Shown: positions 18,689 to 27,738, counted from the stretch's first letter. The stretch is 64,000 nt of DNA from an uncultured Christensenellaceae bacterium (GCA_944376205.1 CALWBV010000007.1:28165-92164); one strand, 5' to 3'. Program-made: numbers and translations. Notes: generated by a model not told the origin, from the sequence alone.

Positions 18689-18715
18689 AAAAAGCTCCTT
18701 CGGGAGCTTTTTTAT
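18689..18715 (+). terminator. Terminator of the acyltransferase/DUF6320 operon
   Basis: Stem AAAGCTCC-TTCG-GGAGCTTT plus T-tract. The T-tract abuts the truncated first CRISPR repeat. Confidence 0.92.
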
Positions 18716-18730
18716 TTGGTATGGTATAAT
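18715..18730 (+). repeat. Truncated terminal CRISPR repeat retaining its promoter
   Basis: Exactly the last 16 nt of the repeat remain (TTTGGTATGGTATAAT). The missing 20 nt are replaced by the T-tract of the upstream gene's terminator. The extended -10 is intact, so spacer 1 (18731-18760) can still be transcribed. Confidence 0.9.
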
Positions 18731-20051
18731 GTTGAGTTATATACCATGTCCCGCCGTTAAGTTTTAGTTCCCTTTTGTTGTTTGGTATGGTATAATCTTG
18801 ATAACGATGGACATAAGTTTTTCGATGTTTTAGTTCCCTTTTGTTGTTTGGTATGGTATAATGCGCGTGCCGTTTGACTTGGTAGCCGTCAGGTTTTAGT
18901 TCCCTTTTGTTGTTTGGTATGGTATAATTCAAGTAGAGTATACTTTGACCAACGGCGCGTTTTAGTTCCCTTTTGTTGTTTGGTATGGTATAATCGGTGC
19001 GATACGAAGACAAACTCAAAGAGGGTTTTAGTTCCCTTTTGTTGTTTGGTATGGTATAATTCGAACTTATCAAAATACACTTTGATATAGGTTTTAGTTC
19101 CCTTTTGTTGTTTGGTATGGTATAATTCTGACTCTCGAGGTTTTTAGCATAGTTGTAGTTTTAGTTCCCTTTTGTTGTTTGGTATGGTATAATGCTTAAA
19201 ACGAGATATTCTAGGGCGCTTGTGTTTTAGTTCCCTTTTGTTGTTTGGTATGGTATAATATAAGCATATTTGACATAGTAAAGGAGGATGTTTTAGTTCC
19301 CTTTTGTTGTTTGGTATGGTATAATTCGCAAGGCGCTCGAAACTGCCGAAATAGCGTTTTAGTTCCCTTTTGTTGTTTGGTATGGTATAATAGAAGTCAA
19401 AGCTATGTGCGACCTTATACCGTTTTAGTTCCCTTTTGTTGTTTGGTATGGTATAATAGACCTATTTATAAAAACTATAGAACCGAAGTTTTAGTTCCCT
19501 TTTGTTGTTTGGTATGGTATAATAAGCTTTTGTTACACGAGAACTACCAAATGGTTTTAGTTCCCTTTTGTTGTTTGGTATGGTATAATCGGTGCTACCG
19601 CTACCGCTTCGAGCGCAAAGTTTTAGTTCCCTTTTGTTGTTTGGTATGGTATAATTCCAATCGATCTTTATTTTTCCGTTTTCAGGTTTTAGTTCCCTTT
19701 TGTTGTTTGGTATGGTATAATCGAGTTTCGTATCGAGGGTAAATTCCTTGCGTTTTAGTTCCCTTTTGTTGTTTGGTATGGTATAATTTTTTTAGTCTCA
19801 ATATCAAATAGCCGTATGTTTTAGTTCCCTTTTGTTGTTTGGTATGGTATAATACTAAGTAACACTATTGTAACTAAGTAAGTGTTTTAGTTCCCTTTTG
19901 TTGTTTGGTATGGTATAATTTTAATTAACTTTAGCTTGCGATATATAATGTTTTAGTTCCCTTTTGTTGTTTGGTATGGTATAATTTATAATATATTGTC
20001 TTTCCGTCCCGAGATGTTTTAGTTCCCTTTTGTTGTTTGGTATGGTATAAT
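18715..20051 (+). CRISPR. Type II-C CRISPR array: 20 full 36-bp repeats plus one truncated repeat
   Basis: Full repeats begin at 18761, 18827, 18893, 18959, 19025, 19091, then 19158 and every 66 bp to 20016. All 20 are identical by eye. Each repeat opens GTTTTAGTTCCC and closes TTTGGTATGGTATAAT. There are 20 spacers: all are 30 nt except 19127-19157, which is 31 nt. A 16-nt repeat remnant at 18715 precedes the first spacer. The crRNA orientation is plus, because the 3' half of the plus-strand repeat pairs with the tracrRNA anti-repeat and the repeat starts GTTTTAG as in other type II crRNAs. The repeat ends in TGGTATAAT, an extended -10 promoter, as in other II-C arrays. The array faces the cas operon (convergent). 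Confidence 0.99.
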
Positions 20052-20061
20052 AGAGGAACAA

Positions 20062-20107
20062 AAAAACAAGGATATATGTCAAATAAACGACACATATCCT
20101 TGTTTTT
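20062..20107. terminator. Bidirectional terminator between CRISPR array and cas operon
   Basis: An 18-bp stem (arm AAAAACAAGGATATATGT, partner with one G-U equivalent), 10-nt loop. An A-run lies on the left and a T-run on the right, so it works on both strands. It starts 10 nt after the last repeat. Confidence 0.85.
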
Positions 20108-20181
20108 CTATTTGGAGCATTAGTTAATTTTTGAAAAAAATAAATAAATTTTAACTTTTTTGATATAAAATAAGCAGATTT

Positions 20182-20502
20182 CTAAAAAAATGACAGTTGA
20201 TAGTGTTCAGCCTTTTTCTCTTCACATTTTACTTTACCTCGCACAATATACATATTGGCGTACTGTTTTTCCGTAACAACCATTACCCTTACCGACCCGT
20301 CTTCAGGGGCATAATTGGCAAGTCTTCGACAGTGCATCTGCGCATTGTCAAAGTTATTACATAACCTTCCGTACACGGAAAATTGTATCATATAATACCC
20401 GTCATCTATCATAAACTTTCTAAAATCTGTGGCAATTTTTCTTTGTTCCTTTGTCATAACGGGCAAATCGAAAAACACTATTATTCTCATAAACTTACTC
20501 AT
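20182..20502 (-). CDS. cas2: CRISPR-associated endonuclease Cas2
   Basis: A 106-residue Cas2. The ferredoxin-like fold starts MRIIVFFDLPV, with Asp12 in the conserved FFDLP motif, and continues with YYMIQFSVYGR and VMVVTEKQY strands, as in type II Cas2. With Cas1 it forms the integrase that inserts new spacers. It overlaps the cas1 stop by 4 nt (ATGA) and is the last cas gene before the array. No csn2 or cas4 follows, which defines the system as II-C. Transcription ends at the shared terminator at 20062. Confidence 0.98.
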   Translation of the reverse strand: MSKFMRIIVFFDLPVMTKEQRKIATDFRKFMIDDGYYMIQFSVYGRLCNNFDNAQMHCRRLANYAPEDGSVRVMVVTEKQYANMYIVRGKVKCEEKKAEHYQLSFF

Positions 20503-21392
20503 AGGTATTCATGCGACTTAATATCTTGCATAACAGGTAATTTAAGCTTATTGACGCCTTGTTCGAGAGACGACATAAAGCTATCCATAAATATCTCTAT
20601 GCTCCTAGGTAAAACTTGATTTGCATTATCTATCAATACATCCGTATTATTTAGATTGAAAAGCAGCTTTTTAGCATCAACATCGAGTGCAGTCAGCGAA
20701 AACTTGCTTACCATTCTGTCTACGATAGGACGATAAGGCTCAATAAAATCGTCGGCAAGATTAAAAGCGTTGAGCTCACTCGAGTGATGAATCCCTAAAA
20801 ACACACTAAACCCACGTGCCGCTAAAGTGCGGGCAATGAGCCCTCGCACAATTGCATAACCGTAATTCAGACAAGCATTGATACCGTTGTCGCTGCGCCT
20901 GTCAAAATCTTTTCCAAACAGCTCCTTGAAGTAAATGCGTGCCGCCGTTGCCTCCAGATTGGCTGAATCGTCGCTGGCAACTTGTTCTGACATTTCAAAC
21001 AATTTATCTGCTCCGCTATTGTTTCCCTCTAATCGCAGACATTCTGCCTGATTTGCTATTTTACGTGACACTATATTTTGCCAGAATTGCTTGACAAGAG
21101 GCTTTTTTGTTTGAGTTTGCAATTTGTAAACTCGTAGATGAGCAAAATACTGCCCGTAAGGCATCAATATTGCCGTTGGCATATGCTTCTGGTCGCAGAC
21201 AAAGATCGCCACGCCTTCTTGGGCAAGTCTTGACAAAAGGCTTATACTGACAGAACATTGCATATTATCTATCATCACACAATTTACATCCTCTATGGCA
21301 AAGCGCGCCTCTTTTTCGCCCGAGAGTATAAGTCCGCCGTTTTCCAGCGAAAGTTTGCAGTACGAACTGACAAAGATATTTATGTATCCCAT
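20499..21392 (-). CDS. cas1: CRISPR-associated integrase Cas1 (type II)
   Basis: A 297-residue Cas1 with a beta-strand N-terminal domain and a helical catalytic domain. The metal-binding residues are Glu147 (NLEATAARIYF), His203 (GIHHSSELNAF) and Glu218 (DDFIEPYRP), at nearly the same positions as in Streptococcus Cas1. It makes the Cas1-Cas2 integration complex. The start overlaps the cas9 stop as TAATG, so cas9-cas1-cas2 is one translationally coupled unit. Nothing looks degraded, so adaptation should be functional. Confidence 0.98.
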   Translation of the reverse strand: MGYINIFVSSYCKLSLENGGLILSGEKEARFAIEDVNCVMIDNMQCSVSISLLSRLAQEGVAIFVCDQKHMPTAILMPYGQYFAHLRVYKLQTQTKKPLVKQFWQNIVSRKIANQAECLRLEGNNSGADKLFEMSEQVASDDSANLEATAARIYFKELFGKDFDRRSDNGINACLNYGYAIVRGLIARTLAARGFSVFLGIHHSSELNAFNLADDFIEPYRPIVDRMVSKFSLTALDVDAKKLLFNLNNTDVLIDNANQVLPRSIEIFMDSFMSSLEQGVNKLKLPVMQDIKSHEYL

Positions 21393-24300
21393 TATCTTTT
21401 CCTTTTAAGTTCGAGCGGCAACCTTTTCTCGCTCTTTACCTCATGGTAATTACCTAATACGTCTACTGTATATTTTTTGAATTGCAATAAGGTCGTAATT
21501 CCTACACCGTCTGTTGAATAGGCATTTGCAATATCGCTTACCTCTATAGAGGCTGTCCTTCTATTAAAAGATTCATAATACAATACGGTAGCATTTACAG
21601 ACATCGTCTTCGGTAAGGCGCTTTTGATATTATCGTTGGTCTTTTTTAATTCAATCCCTTTTTTGTGTTCGATATATACCAAATCGTCCTTATGTAAAGT
21701 AAACAAGAATTGATAACTGTCATTGATTTGCGGCCATTCGTCCTCGTTTTTTCCAGCCGTTGCTACCTTATTAGGCAATATGCCTTTGTATAAATCCGCA
21801 ACATATATAGGCACGGCATAATATTTTCCGCATTTTGTAAATATATCTATGCGTATCATAGCATTGTTGCCTACTAGCGCATTTGTTTTATCTATAAGCA
21901 TACCGCTTGTACTTTTATCTTTAATTTTTACGCTTCTGACGATAGGACCTTGTCTTCCGTCCTTTGTGGGCTTGTAGACAGGCTCTGCAAAAGCTTTTTG
22001 AGCATTGCCATCAAATTCCTTGAGGCGTGATAAAAGAAGATTGTATAGCTTTATATCGGACGATTTGTCATAGTATCCCGTAATTTCATCTTTTTTCTTG
22101 TCGTAAGAAAGTTTTGTCAAAGGCGTCTTGACTGTGACAAACCCTTTGTCGATATGTTTTGCGCTCTTATAAGTTGCAGCGTGCATGGTGCCGATAGCCT
22201 TGCGTCTAGGCATACGGCTGACAAAAATAGGTTTGACATCGTCAATTTGCTGTTGAGTATAGCCGATACATTGCAAAGCGTCAATCATTGAATCCTTGTC
22301 CGGTAAGCATCTTATTCTGAGTTCCTCAACAAAATTTTCATAAGGCTGCTTTGCACCCCTCTTGAGCAAAATAGCCACTTCCTTATAGCCGAATACTTCT
22401 CCCGTATCATTGTCAGTATATTCGCCTCCGCCCAATTTGACATTTTCTCTCATCTTATAAAATTCTGTAAGATTTTTGATAACGCCACTATCCATAACGG
22501 CTATAATTGCAGCATCGACAGCGTGATGCAAATCGCCGTCCTCTCTTACTTTGTTTATTCCCCACACTCGTCGTAAAGTAGCAGTCATCTTGCCCTTAAC
22601 GGCAAATACGGTACGCTTTATATGTTTAAGCGGCTGAAAATAGAGATAATCTTGCAAAAGATTTTGCACGAATTTCGAAAGATACGAAGTATCGTTGAGC
22701 GCTCTGTTTTTCCACTCTGTTTCGTCAATCTTTTCTTTAAGTAGTTTTTCTCTTTTTGCGGGATTATTTTGATACAAGGCATATACAAGCGCTCTAAACT
22801 CTTTTTCTCTGCCTCTTTTAATTTGATAAGCCATAGCCGTATCGTTGCGTTTGTCTTGGTTTTCCTTGGTTAAAACAAGCACTTTATTACTCAAGCTGTC
22901 GTCAAAGCTCTTACTATAAGGCAGTATATGGTCTACTTGAGCATAATCCTCGTCTTTGAAAAGTATGTCTGCGTCAATAACTTTGCCGCTATAAGGGCAT
23001 CTGCATCCTTGTTCATTATACAACTTGTATTTAATAAACTCGCTCGATTTAGGTTCTCTGCCAAAAGTTTCTTTGAATGCGGCTCTCAATTTATTATTAT
23101 TTTCTTCACGGTCTTTGTTTTCTTTTTCTATTTTCTTTCGTTCCTCAAAAGTTTTGGACATTTCTCTCGCTAATTCAATATTTATAGCTACTGGAGAACC
23201 GTATTCACGAATAAGCGCATTGATCACTTTTACGGCTTGGCTCACCGAGCGTTTGACGACTGGCGAAGTGATTTCATCTATCCTCGCCCTCATTGCTTCG
23301 CCTTGCAAAAGTACAGATTTCTCATCGTCTTTGTCTGCACTGATATCCGCTTTTTCCATAGCCTCGTTATATTTATATCCATTTTCAAGATAAGGCTCGA
23401 TTGCTTTTAATGCGCTGATAGAAAGATTTGAAGTTTTAGTGCAATCAAGCTGCAAAATATTCTGGATTTCTTCTTCTTTAAGAGAATAAAGAAAAGGATT
23501 ATTGACTATTTGTTCTCTGATTCGTTCTTCACTCTTGTTAAACAAAAGCACTTTGGCAACTTCGTCGATAACGTCCCTATTGCAATGCTCTTCGGACAAC
23601 GTTTTTGATATTGTCGCACTATTTTTCATTGTTACAAAAACCTTGTCTTCTGCTTTCTTTATTATATCTTCGATAGTAAATTCCTTTTCTTCTTCCCTTT
23701 TCTTCTTGGGCGCTTGATAGGATATATTAAAGATATATTCGTACGAAAGCGCAAAAAGTTTTCGCACATCTTTATATTTAATTTCCGTTTTTTTGATCAA
23801 AAGCTCTCTGACCGCAGCTCTCTCTTCGTTGCTCAAAAATCTTTCTTCGCCGTTGCCTTGAATTTTCAAATTGTTGATTTTCTGCAATGCGTTGGAATAA
23901 TCGACCGTATAACTGTACTTGGGAGCGCGGTATTCGCCGTTGAAAGTACCTACGGCAAAGCTACTTGAATAAGGACTACCCTTGCCTGGGCCTTCGTCAA
24001 AACTTCTCTGACGGGTAAATATTTCAATAAATTCCTTTTCTGTTTTTTCATCAGCAAGAGCATTGCCAAGTTCTCGTTGCTTTGCAAACAACAACATGAC
24101 CTCTTCTATAAGTCTATTGCGAGAGACAGTCTTGGAATAGTCTCCGCCTTTATTGCGAGTACAATACAGTTTATTACCGTTGGGGTCAATGCTCACGTAA
24201 TGTTTATAAAACATTTCACCTACCGTGCGATAATTGTTTTCTTGCATTATTAGATCGTTCTGCTTGGTAGCAGCAAGTAATTTTCCATCGTCTTTGGAAG

Positions 24301-24685
24301 ATGCGTTTTTACGATTACTTTTGAATCCTCTGTGCTTTGCTATTGAATAAAGCACACGTGCAAAATCACGCTCACTAATTTGCTCATTAAGTGCAGCATA
24401 TCTCAATTCATTGACATCTCGCTCGCCTTCTTTTCTTGACATATCTTTTTGTCCTAAAAGATTGCGAATGTCCTCAAGACGTAATACTTTACGTCTTATT
24501 CTTCTTCGAAGTCCTCTTGCCATTCTTCTGCCTTCGGCAAGACTTTTGCCATCCTCCGCCTCTGCCTTATCAAAAGTACGCGAATGAAGACTTAAAATTC
24601 TCTTTGCCTGTCCATTCTCGTCAATCTCAATAGCAGCTGCACCGCAAGATGCAATACCTAAATCCAGTCCTATTTTGTAAAACAT
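21392..24685 (-). CDS. cas9: Cas9 RNA-guided endonuclease, type II-C
   Basis: A 1097-residue Cas9, typical II-C length. RuvC-I has Asp8 in IGLDLGIAS. The arginine-rich bridge helix spans about 53-72. RuvC-II has Glu504 in INIELAREMS. The HNH domain has Asp585-His586 (QVDHILPYSKSFDDS) and Asn609. RuvC-III has His720-His721 and Asp724 (DLHHAVDAAI). The REC lobe (about 75-480) is compact, and a PAM-interacting region of about 300 residues ends the protein. All nuclease residues are present, so both strands should be cut. The tracrRNA gene lies immediately upstream on the same strand. cas9 has a GAGAGGGA ribosome site but no clear promoter of its own; it may depend on read-through from the tracrRNA promoter. 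Confidence 0.99.
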   Translation of the reverse strand: MFYKIGLDLGIASCGAAAIEIDENGQAKRILSLHSRTFDKAEAEDGKSLAEGRRMARGLRRRIRRKVLRLEDIRNLLGQKDMSRKEGERDVNELRYAALNEQISERDFARVLYSIAKHRGFKSNRKNASSKDDGKLLAATKQNDLIMQENNYRTVGEMFYKHYVSIDPNGNKLYCTRNKGGDYSKTVSRNRLIEEVMLLFAKQRELGNALADEKTEKEFIEIFTRQRSFDEGPGKGSPYSSSFAVGTFNGEYRAPKYSYTVDYSNALQKINNLKIQGNGEERFLSNEERAAVRELLIKKTEIKYKDVRKLFALSYEYIFNISYQAPKKKREEEKEFTIEDIIKKAEDKVFVTMKNSATISKTLSEEHCNRDVIDEVAKVLLFNKSEERIREQIVNNPFLYSLKEEEIQNILQLDCTKTSNLSISALKAIEPYLENGYKYNEAMEKADISADKDDEKSVLLQGEAMRARIDEITSPVVKRSVSQAVKVINALIREYGSPVAINIELAREMSKTFEERKKIEKENKDREENNNKLRAAFKETFGREPKSSEFIKYKLYNEQGCRCPYSGKVIDADILFKDEDYAQVDHILPYSKSFDDSLSNKVLVLTKENQDKRNDTAMAYQIKRGREKEFRALVYALYQNNPAKREKLLKEKIDETEWKNRALNDTSYLSKFVQNLLQDYLYFQPLKHIKRTVFAVKGKMTATLRRVWGINKVREDGDLHHAVDAAIIAVMDSGVIKNLTEFYKMRENVKLGGGEYTDNDTGEVFGYKEVAILLKRGAKQPYENFVEELRIRCLPDKDSMIDALQCIGYTQQQIDDVKPIFVSRMPRRKAIGTMHAATYKSAKHIDKGFVTVKTPLTKLSYDKKKDEITGYYDKSSDIKLYNLLLSRLKEFDGNAQKAFAEPVYKPTKDGRQGPIVRSVKIKDKSTSGMLIDKTNALVGNNAMIRIDIFTKCGKYYAVPIYVADLYKGILPNKVATAGKNEDEWPQINDSYQFLFTLHKDDLVYIEHKKGIELKKTNDNIKSALPKTMSVNATVLYYESFNRRTASIEVSDIANAYSTDGVGITTLLQFKKYTVDVLGNYHEVKSEKRLPLELKRKR

Positions 24686-24718
24686 ATCAATCCCTCTCTT
24701 GTATAATTTTTATTGCTT

Positions 24719-24821
24719 AAAAAAGATGTCCCGAGGTTATCGGGACAGAGCTTTTCGGGATAAAACCCTTATTTTGGTAACCTATTTGTTGTTTGGTATG
24801 GTATATTTGTTCAGTTACCTT
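24719..24821 (-). ncRNA. tracrRNA of the type II-C system
   Basis: Plus-strand bases 24785-24805 match 21 nt of the CRISPR repeat, so the minus-strand transcript carries a perfect 21-nt anti-repeat. A shorter lower stem follows (AAAAT against the repeat's GTTTT) after an asymmetric bulge. Next come a small hairpin GGG-TTTTAT-CCC and a terminator hairpin GTCCCGA/TCGGGAC with a T-rich tail. The 5' end is estimated from the promoter at 24828-24856, giving about 100 nt. The 5' tail GGTAAC can pair with GTTACC just after the anti-repeat, enclosing it. The RNA should guide RNase III processing and load Cas9. Confidence 0.93.
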
Positions 24822-24827
24822 GCTTAT

Positions 24828-24856
24828 AGATTATCATATAACATTTAATTAGTCAA
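24828..24856 (-). promoter_or_regulatory. Promoter of the tracrRNA
   Basis: Minus strand TTGACT, 17 nt, TAATCT with an upstream TG (extended -10). Confidence 0.82.
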
Positions 24857-25001
24857 TATTACTTTTGGAAAAATTTAATTGTTTTTTTGACAAAATTAAT
24901 AATTCTAGAATTTTAACTTCTAATTGTCCAAAATATTGTACATTAATGTTGAATTTTTATTGTTTTTCAAAGAAAATATCCTAAATTGCTTATCAAGATT
25001 T

Positions 25002-25025
25002 AGAGCCTCCCCGTAGGAAGGCTCT
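25002..25025 (-). terminator. Probable terminator of the inositol operon
   Basis: Minus-strand stem AGAGCCTTCC / GGGAGGCTCT with one G-U pair and a TACG loop. The T-tract is weak (AAATCTT), so termination may be partial. Bases 24857-25001 hold nothing else that I can identify. Confidence 0.6.
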
Positions 25026-25078
25026 TTGTGAATTATGTGCGCCAGCCGTGAGGCAGACGTCTTACTTTGACGAATTTA

Positions 25079-26089
25079 TTAGCAAATCTCGCTGAGTTTT
25101 ACGGGTCTGCCCTCTTGCAAAGACTTCTTTGCGGCTACTCCGATAACTACCGCTTGCAAACCGTCCTCGATGCTTACGGGCACGGGCTTATCATTGACGA
25201 TACAGTCGATAAACTGACTGATTTCGTTGACGTATGCCTGCATATATCTCTCGAGGAAGAAAAGCAAAGGCTTCTCTGCCGTTACGCCGTCTGCATTGGA
25301 GATTACTGCGTTGGATGCGCTGTCGTTGGCAATAGCAACCTGACCGAGTTCGCCGAAAGCTTCCGCTCTTTGGTCATAGCCGTAGCTTGCACGTCTGCAA
25401 TTGTCGATGACTGCCAAAGCGCCGCTCTTAAGACGCATTGTAATGACTGCCGTATCTATATCTCCCGCTTCGCCTATAGCCTTATCTACCATAACGCCGC
25501 CCATAGCGAATACGCTCTCGACTTCGTCGCCAGACAGATATCTTACCATATCGAAATCGTGAATGGTCATATCGAGGAAGATACCGCCGCTGACTTTAAT
25601 GTACGATACGGGGGGAGCTGCAGGGTCCCTGGAGCAAATCTTGAGCACGTTGAGCGTGCCGATCTTGCCTGCTTCCACAGCGTCTCTGACAGCTTTGAAG
25701 TTGTGGTCGAAACGACGGTTGAAACCTACCTGATATTTTACCTTCGAGTCGGCAAGAGCTTTTTTAACTTCGAGAATCTTGTCGATATCGTGATCGACAG
25801 GCTTTTCGCAGAATACGTGTTTTCCTGCCTTGATAGCTTCGATGGATATAGGAGCGTGCGTATCCGTGGACGAACAAATCAATACGGCGTCGATAGACTT
25901 GTCACCCAAAATGTCGTGATAGTCCTTTGTCGTCTTTTCAACGCCCATACCTTTGAGCCACTTTTCGGTGTCTTCGTTCATAAAAGGATCAGCTACGGTC
26001 TTGACCGTTGCGCCCTTGACGTAACACGTGATTGATTCGCAGTGTACCTTACCGATACGGCCTGCGCCGATGATACCTATGTTTATCAT
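25079..26089 (-). CDS. iolG: Inositol 2-dehydrogenase
   Basis: A 336-residue Gfo/Idh/MocA oxidoreductase. The Rossmann fold has IGAGRIGKVH (residues 6-15). The catalytic Lys is in the family motif CEKPVDHD, and the Asp/His pair is in DMTIHDFDM. In the pathway it oxidises myo-inositol to scyllo-inosose with NAD+, the first step. It is nonetheless the last gene of the operon, about 100 nt after iolA. Gfo/Idh members also act on other cyclitols, so scyllo-inositol or chiro-inositol are possible, but the complete iol context makes IolG the best call. Confidence 0.93.
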   Translation of the reverse strand: MINIGIIGAGRIGKVHCESITCYVKGATVKTVADPFMNEDTEKWLKGMGVEKTTKDYHDILGDKSIDAVLICSSTDTHAPISIEAIKAGKHVFCEKPVDHDIDKILEVKKALADSKVKYQVGFNRRFDHNFKAVRDAVEAGKIGTLNVLKICSRDPAAPPVSYIKVSGGIFLDMTIHDFDMVRYLSGDEVESVFAMGGVMVDKAIGEAGDIDTAVITMRLKSGALAVIDNCRRASYGYDQRAEAFGELGQVAIANDSASNAVISNADGVTAEKPLLFFLERYMQAYVNEISQFIDCIVNDKPVPVSIEDGLQAVVIGVAAKKSLQEGRPVKLSEIC

Positions 26090-26190
26090 AATTTACCTCT
26101 TTTCCTTAAACTTTATAATTGATATTTACTCGCAGTTGCGTACGGTCTTCCCGTACGCAGACTTTAATTTTTTATTGTCCTATACGCTTA

Positions 26191-27699
26191 TCAGATCGTT
26201 CCGTCCCAGGTAGAAACCTTGGTAGACTTTGCTTCGTGCTCGTCAAACCAGTGAGTAGTAACCGTCTTGCTGTCGGTGTAGAACTTGAAGCTGTCTCTGC
26301 CCAGACAGTGCAAATCGCCGAAGAAGGAATTCTTGTGTCCGGTAAAGGAGAATACTCCTACAGGCACGGGAATACCTACGTTTACGCCTACCATGCCGCC
26401 GTCGGTATTGCGCACGAATTCTCTTGCGTAATATCCGTTTTGAGTATAGATTACAGAGCCGTTTGCAAAGGGGTTTGCGTTCATGACCGCAAGACCTTCT
26501 TCAAACGTCTTGACTCTCTTGATACAGAGTACGGGTCCGAAAATTTCTCTCGTGCCTACCGTCATTTCGCTCGTTACGTTGTCGAGAATCGTGGGTCCGA
26601 GATAGAAGCCCTTTTCATATCCCTTGACAACCGTATTTCTGCCGTCGAGTACGAGTTTTGCGCCCTCGTCTATACCTTTTTGGATCCAGTCGCAAACGCT
26701 CTTTTTGTGTTCTGCGCTATATACGGGACCGAGTTTAGTCGTCTTGTCGTAAGCGGGACCGACTTTTATATCCTTGGCAAGCGCTACGAGTTTGTCGACG
26801 AGTTTGTCGGCTATACTCTCCTGAACTACCGCAACAGGCAAAGCCATACATCTTTCGCCTGCGCAGCCGTATGTAGCATTTATGATTCCCGCAGCCGTTC
26901 TGTCGAGTGCGGCGTCTTCGAGTACGAGGGCGTGGTTTTTAGCCTCGCAAAGACACTGTACTCTCTTTCCGTACTTCGCAGCCGTCTCGTAAATATATCT
27001 ACCTACCGTCGTCGAACCTACGAACGTAATACCTACTACCTTGGGATTTGCAATGAGTTCCTGCGTATCGTTACGGTCGCAGCTTACGATATTGAGAACG
27101 CCGTCGGGAAGTCCTGCTTCTCTGTAAAGTTCTGCAATTCTCAACGAAGTCATAGGCGTAGCGCCTGCAACCTTCAGTACGATTGCGTTACCGCAAGCAA
27201 TACATACGGGAGCCATCCAGCCCATAGGTATCATAGCGGGGAAGTTGAAAGGAGCTATACCGACGAATACGCCCATGGACTCACGGTAAAGCACTGTGTC
27301 ATAGCCTGTGGAAGCGTCCATAAGACTCTCGCCCTGCAACAGCGAAGGCATGGAAAGCGCAAGCTCCGTACCCTCTTTTGCTTTGAGAATATCGCCCTTG
27401 CTCTCTTCCCAGTTTTTGCCGTGCTCGGTAGCGCAAAGTTCGGTAAGTTCGTCCATATGCTCGACGAGAAGATCTCTCAACTTGTAAAGCACTTGCACTC
27501 TTTTGATAACAGGTACTCTCGACCATTTCTTGTATGCTTCCTGCGCATTGTCGATAACTTTGCTTACTTCAGCCGTGGTACATCTGGGCATCTGCGCAAT
27601 TTGTTCGCCCGTAGAGGGATTGAATACGGGATAGAATTTATCCGTAGTAGACTGTACAAACTCGTTGTTGGTAAAATATCCGAGTGTCTTGATTGCCAT
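26191..27699 (-). CDS. iolA: Methylmalonate-semialdehyde dehydrogenase (CoA-acylating)
   Basis: A 502-residue aldehyde dehydrogenase of the MMSDH group. The catalytic Cys (about residue 284) is in GCAGERCMALPVAVV, the typical MmsA/IolA motif, and the NAD site GSTTVGRYIYE is near residue 235. In inositol breakdown it converts malonate semialdehyde to acetyl-CoA and CO2, the last step. It lies 39 nt downstream of iolE. Length and motifs are full and intact. Confidence 0.96.
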   Translation of the reverse strand: MAIKTLGYFTNNEFVQSTTDKFYPVFNPSTGEQIAQMPRCTTAEVSKVIDNAQEAYKKWSRVPVIKRVQVLYKLRDLLVEHMDELTELCATEHGKNWEESKGDILKAKEGTELALSMPSLLQGESLMDASTGYDTVLYRESMGVFVGIAPFNFPAMIPMGWMAPVCIACGNAIVLKVAGATPMTSLRIAELYREAGLPDGVLNIVSCDRNDTQELIANPKVVGITFVGSTTVGRYIYETAAKYGKRVQCLCEAKNHALVLEDAALDRTAAGIINATYGCAGERCMALPVAVVQESIADKLVDKLVALAKDIKVGPAYDKTTKLGPVYSAEHKKSVCDWIQKGIDEGAKLVLDGRNTVVKGYEKGFYLGPTILDNVTSEMTVGTREIFGPVLCIKRVKTFEEGLAVMNANPFANGSVIYTQNGYYAREFVRNTDGGMVGVNVGIPVPVGVFSFTGHKNSFFGDLHCLGRDSFKFYTDSKTVTTHWFDEHEAKSTKVSTWDGTI

Positions 27700-27738
27700 A
27701 ATTAATTTCTCCTTTATCTGTATATGTGATATAAATAA

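Noticed and set aside
18564..19073. Minus-strand ORF with repeated NYTIPNNKRELK-type peptides
   Set aside because: It is a translation of the CRISPR repeats; the periodicity equals the 66-bp repeat-spacer unit and there is no ribosome site.
19245..19742. Plus-strand ORF with repeated VLVPFCCLVWYN peptides
   Set aside because: Also the CRISPR repeats read in frame; the 66-bp period is a multiple of three, so stops are avoided by chance.
21392..24685. Possibility that the system is type II-A or II-B
   Set aside because: No csn2 or cas4 gene is present, Cas9 is short (1097 aa), and the repeats carry internal promoters; all point to II-C.
25067..26035. 322-codon plus-strand ORF opposite iolG
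   Set aside because: Antisense shadow of iolG.
26119..27705. 528-codon plus-strand ORF opposite iolA
   Set aside because: Antisense shadow of iolA; no start signal.
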